Source: Scylla paramamosain (Eukaryota; Arthropoda; Malacostraca; Decapoda; Portunidae). Taken from it: a DNA stretch of 64,000 nucleotides. The notes under the pieces are model-generated. The model saw nothing but the letters and a program-made list of their open reading frames with translations, was not told the DNA's origin and did not search any database. Within the stretch, counting starts at the first letter, position 1; the number at the start of each line of letters is the position of its first letter. Both the position numbers and the translations under genes were made by a program. Where the stretch lies: assembly GCF_035594125.1 (NCBI RefSeq), contig NC_087158.1:6870501-6934500 (forward strand), written 5' to 3'. Below are positions 63,801 to 64,000 of the stretch, piece by piece.

Positions 63801-64000
63801 AGGATATGTTGAAAATTTGAAAATGAAACGATATTTCCAGAAACATGTATTTTTTAGTATTCATAAGCGTGTTAGTCACCGAAACGCTAAAAAAAAAAAA
63901 CATGGAAAACTCCAACTATGGGAAAACCAAACATCATTAGCAAATACGTGTCTACTAAATGGGATAAGAAACGACATTTCCAGAAACATGTGTTTTGAGT
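63801..64000 (-). repeat. Diverged minus-oriented satellite at the window end
   Basis: Monomers with GAAACGA(C/T)ATTTCCAGAAA (near 63,827 and 63,970) and AGCGTGTTAGTCACCGAAAC. They are related to, but clearly distinct from, the main array, suggesting a different subfamily that continues beyond the window. Confidence 0.75.

Overview
This window is eukaryotic, non-coding-rich genomic DNA. The combination seen here is what one expects of an arthropod, most probably a decapod crustacean: long TA/TC microsatellites, a very AT-rich satellite, Jockey-like, CR1-like and Rex1-like non-LTR retroelements, tRNA-type SINEs and pogo/Tigger-type elements. That assignment is inference from the kinds of elements; no database was searched. 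There are no operons, ribosome binding sites, rRNA or tRNA genes or CRISPR arrays. Gene content is limited to a few exon-like segments and broken retroelement ORFs.

Layout. (1) 1-15,765: satellite in one orientation ('+'), built from ~96-bp monomers arranged as ~11-monomer higher-order repeats of ~1.05 kb, interrupted by a CR1-like fragment at 1,549-3,236. (2) 15,766-20,342: unique DNA with exon-like segments at 16,924-17,052, 18,002-18,143 and 18,758-18,889, plus nested Tigger/pogo-type elements. (3) 20,343-36,952: a retroelement-rich centre with three same-strand copies of one Jockey-like element, two halves of a CR1-like element in opposite orientation, two SINEs, a 109-bp tandem repeat, opposed TC/GA tracts and a 278-bp TA tract. 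(4) 36,953-39,453: an inverted copy of 17,784-20,342, including both of its exons and its nested transposons. (5) 39,454-51,770: satellite in the opposite ('-') orientation. (6) 51,771-63,320: satellite mostly '+', with a 485-bp inverted block and a Rex1-like insertion. (7) 63,321-64,000: diverged minus-oriented monomers around an unrecognised AT-rich stretch.

The main result is architectural. The satellite at 5,251-15,765 and that at 41,272-51,770 are inverted copies of each other, unit for unit: nine higher-order-repeat landmarks pair with nearly constant coordinate sums. Together with the inverted unique block they form one large palindrome (5,251-51,770) with a ~16.6-kb non-palindromic spacer. 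The arms differ at one place: 2.0 kb of unique DNA with an exon on the left faces 1.8 kb of extra satellite on the right. Further inverted and direct copying within the right-hand satellite suggests that such rearrangement has recurred here. An assembly misjoin is the main alternative and can be tested with long reads.

The gene with exons B and C was not identified. Its two copies keep their splice sites and frame but carry several amino-acid changes, so at least one copy may be free of constraint.
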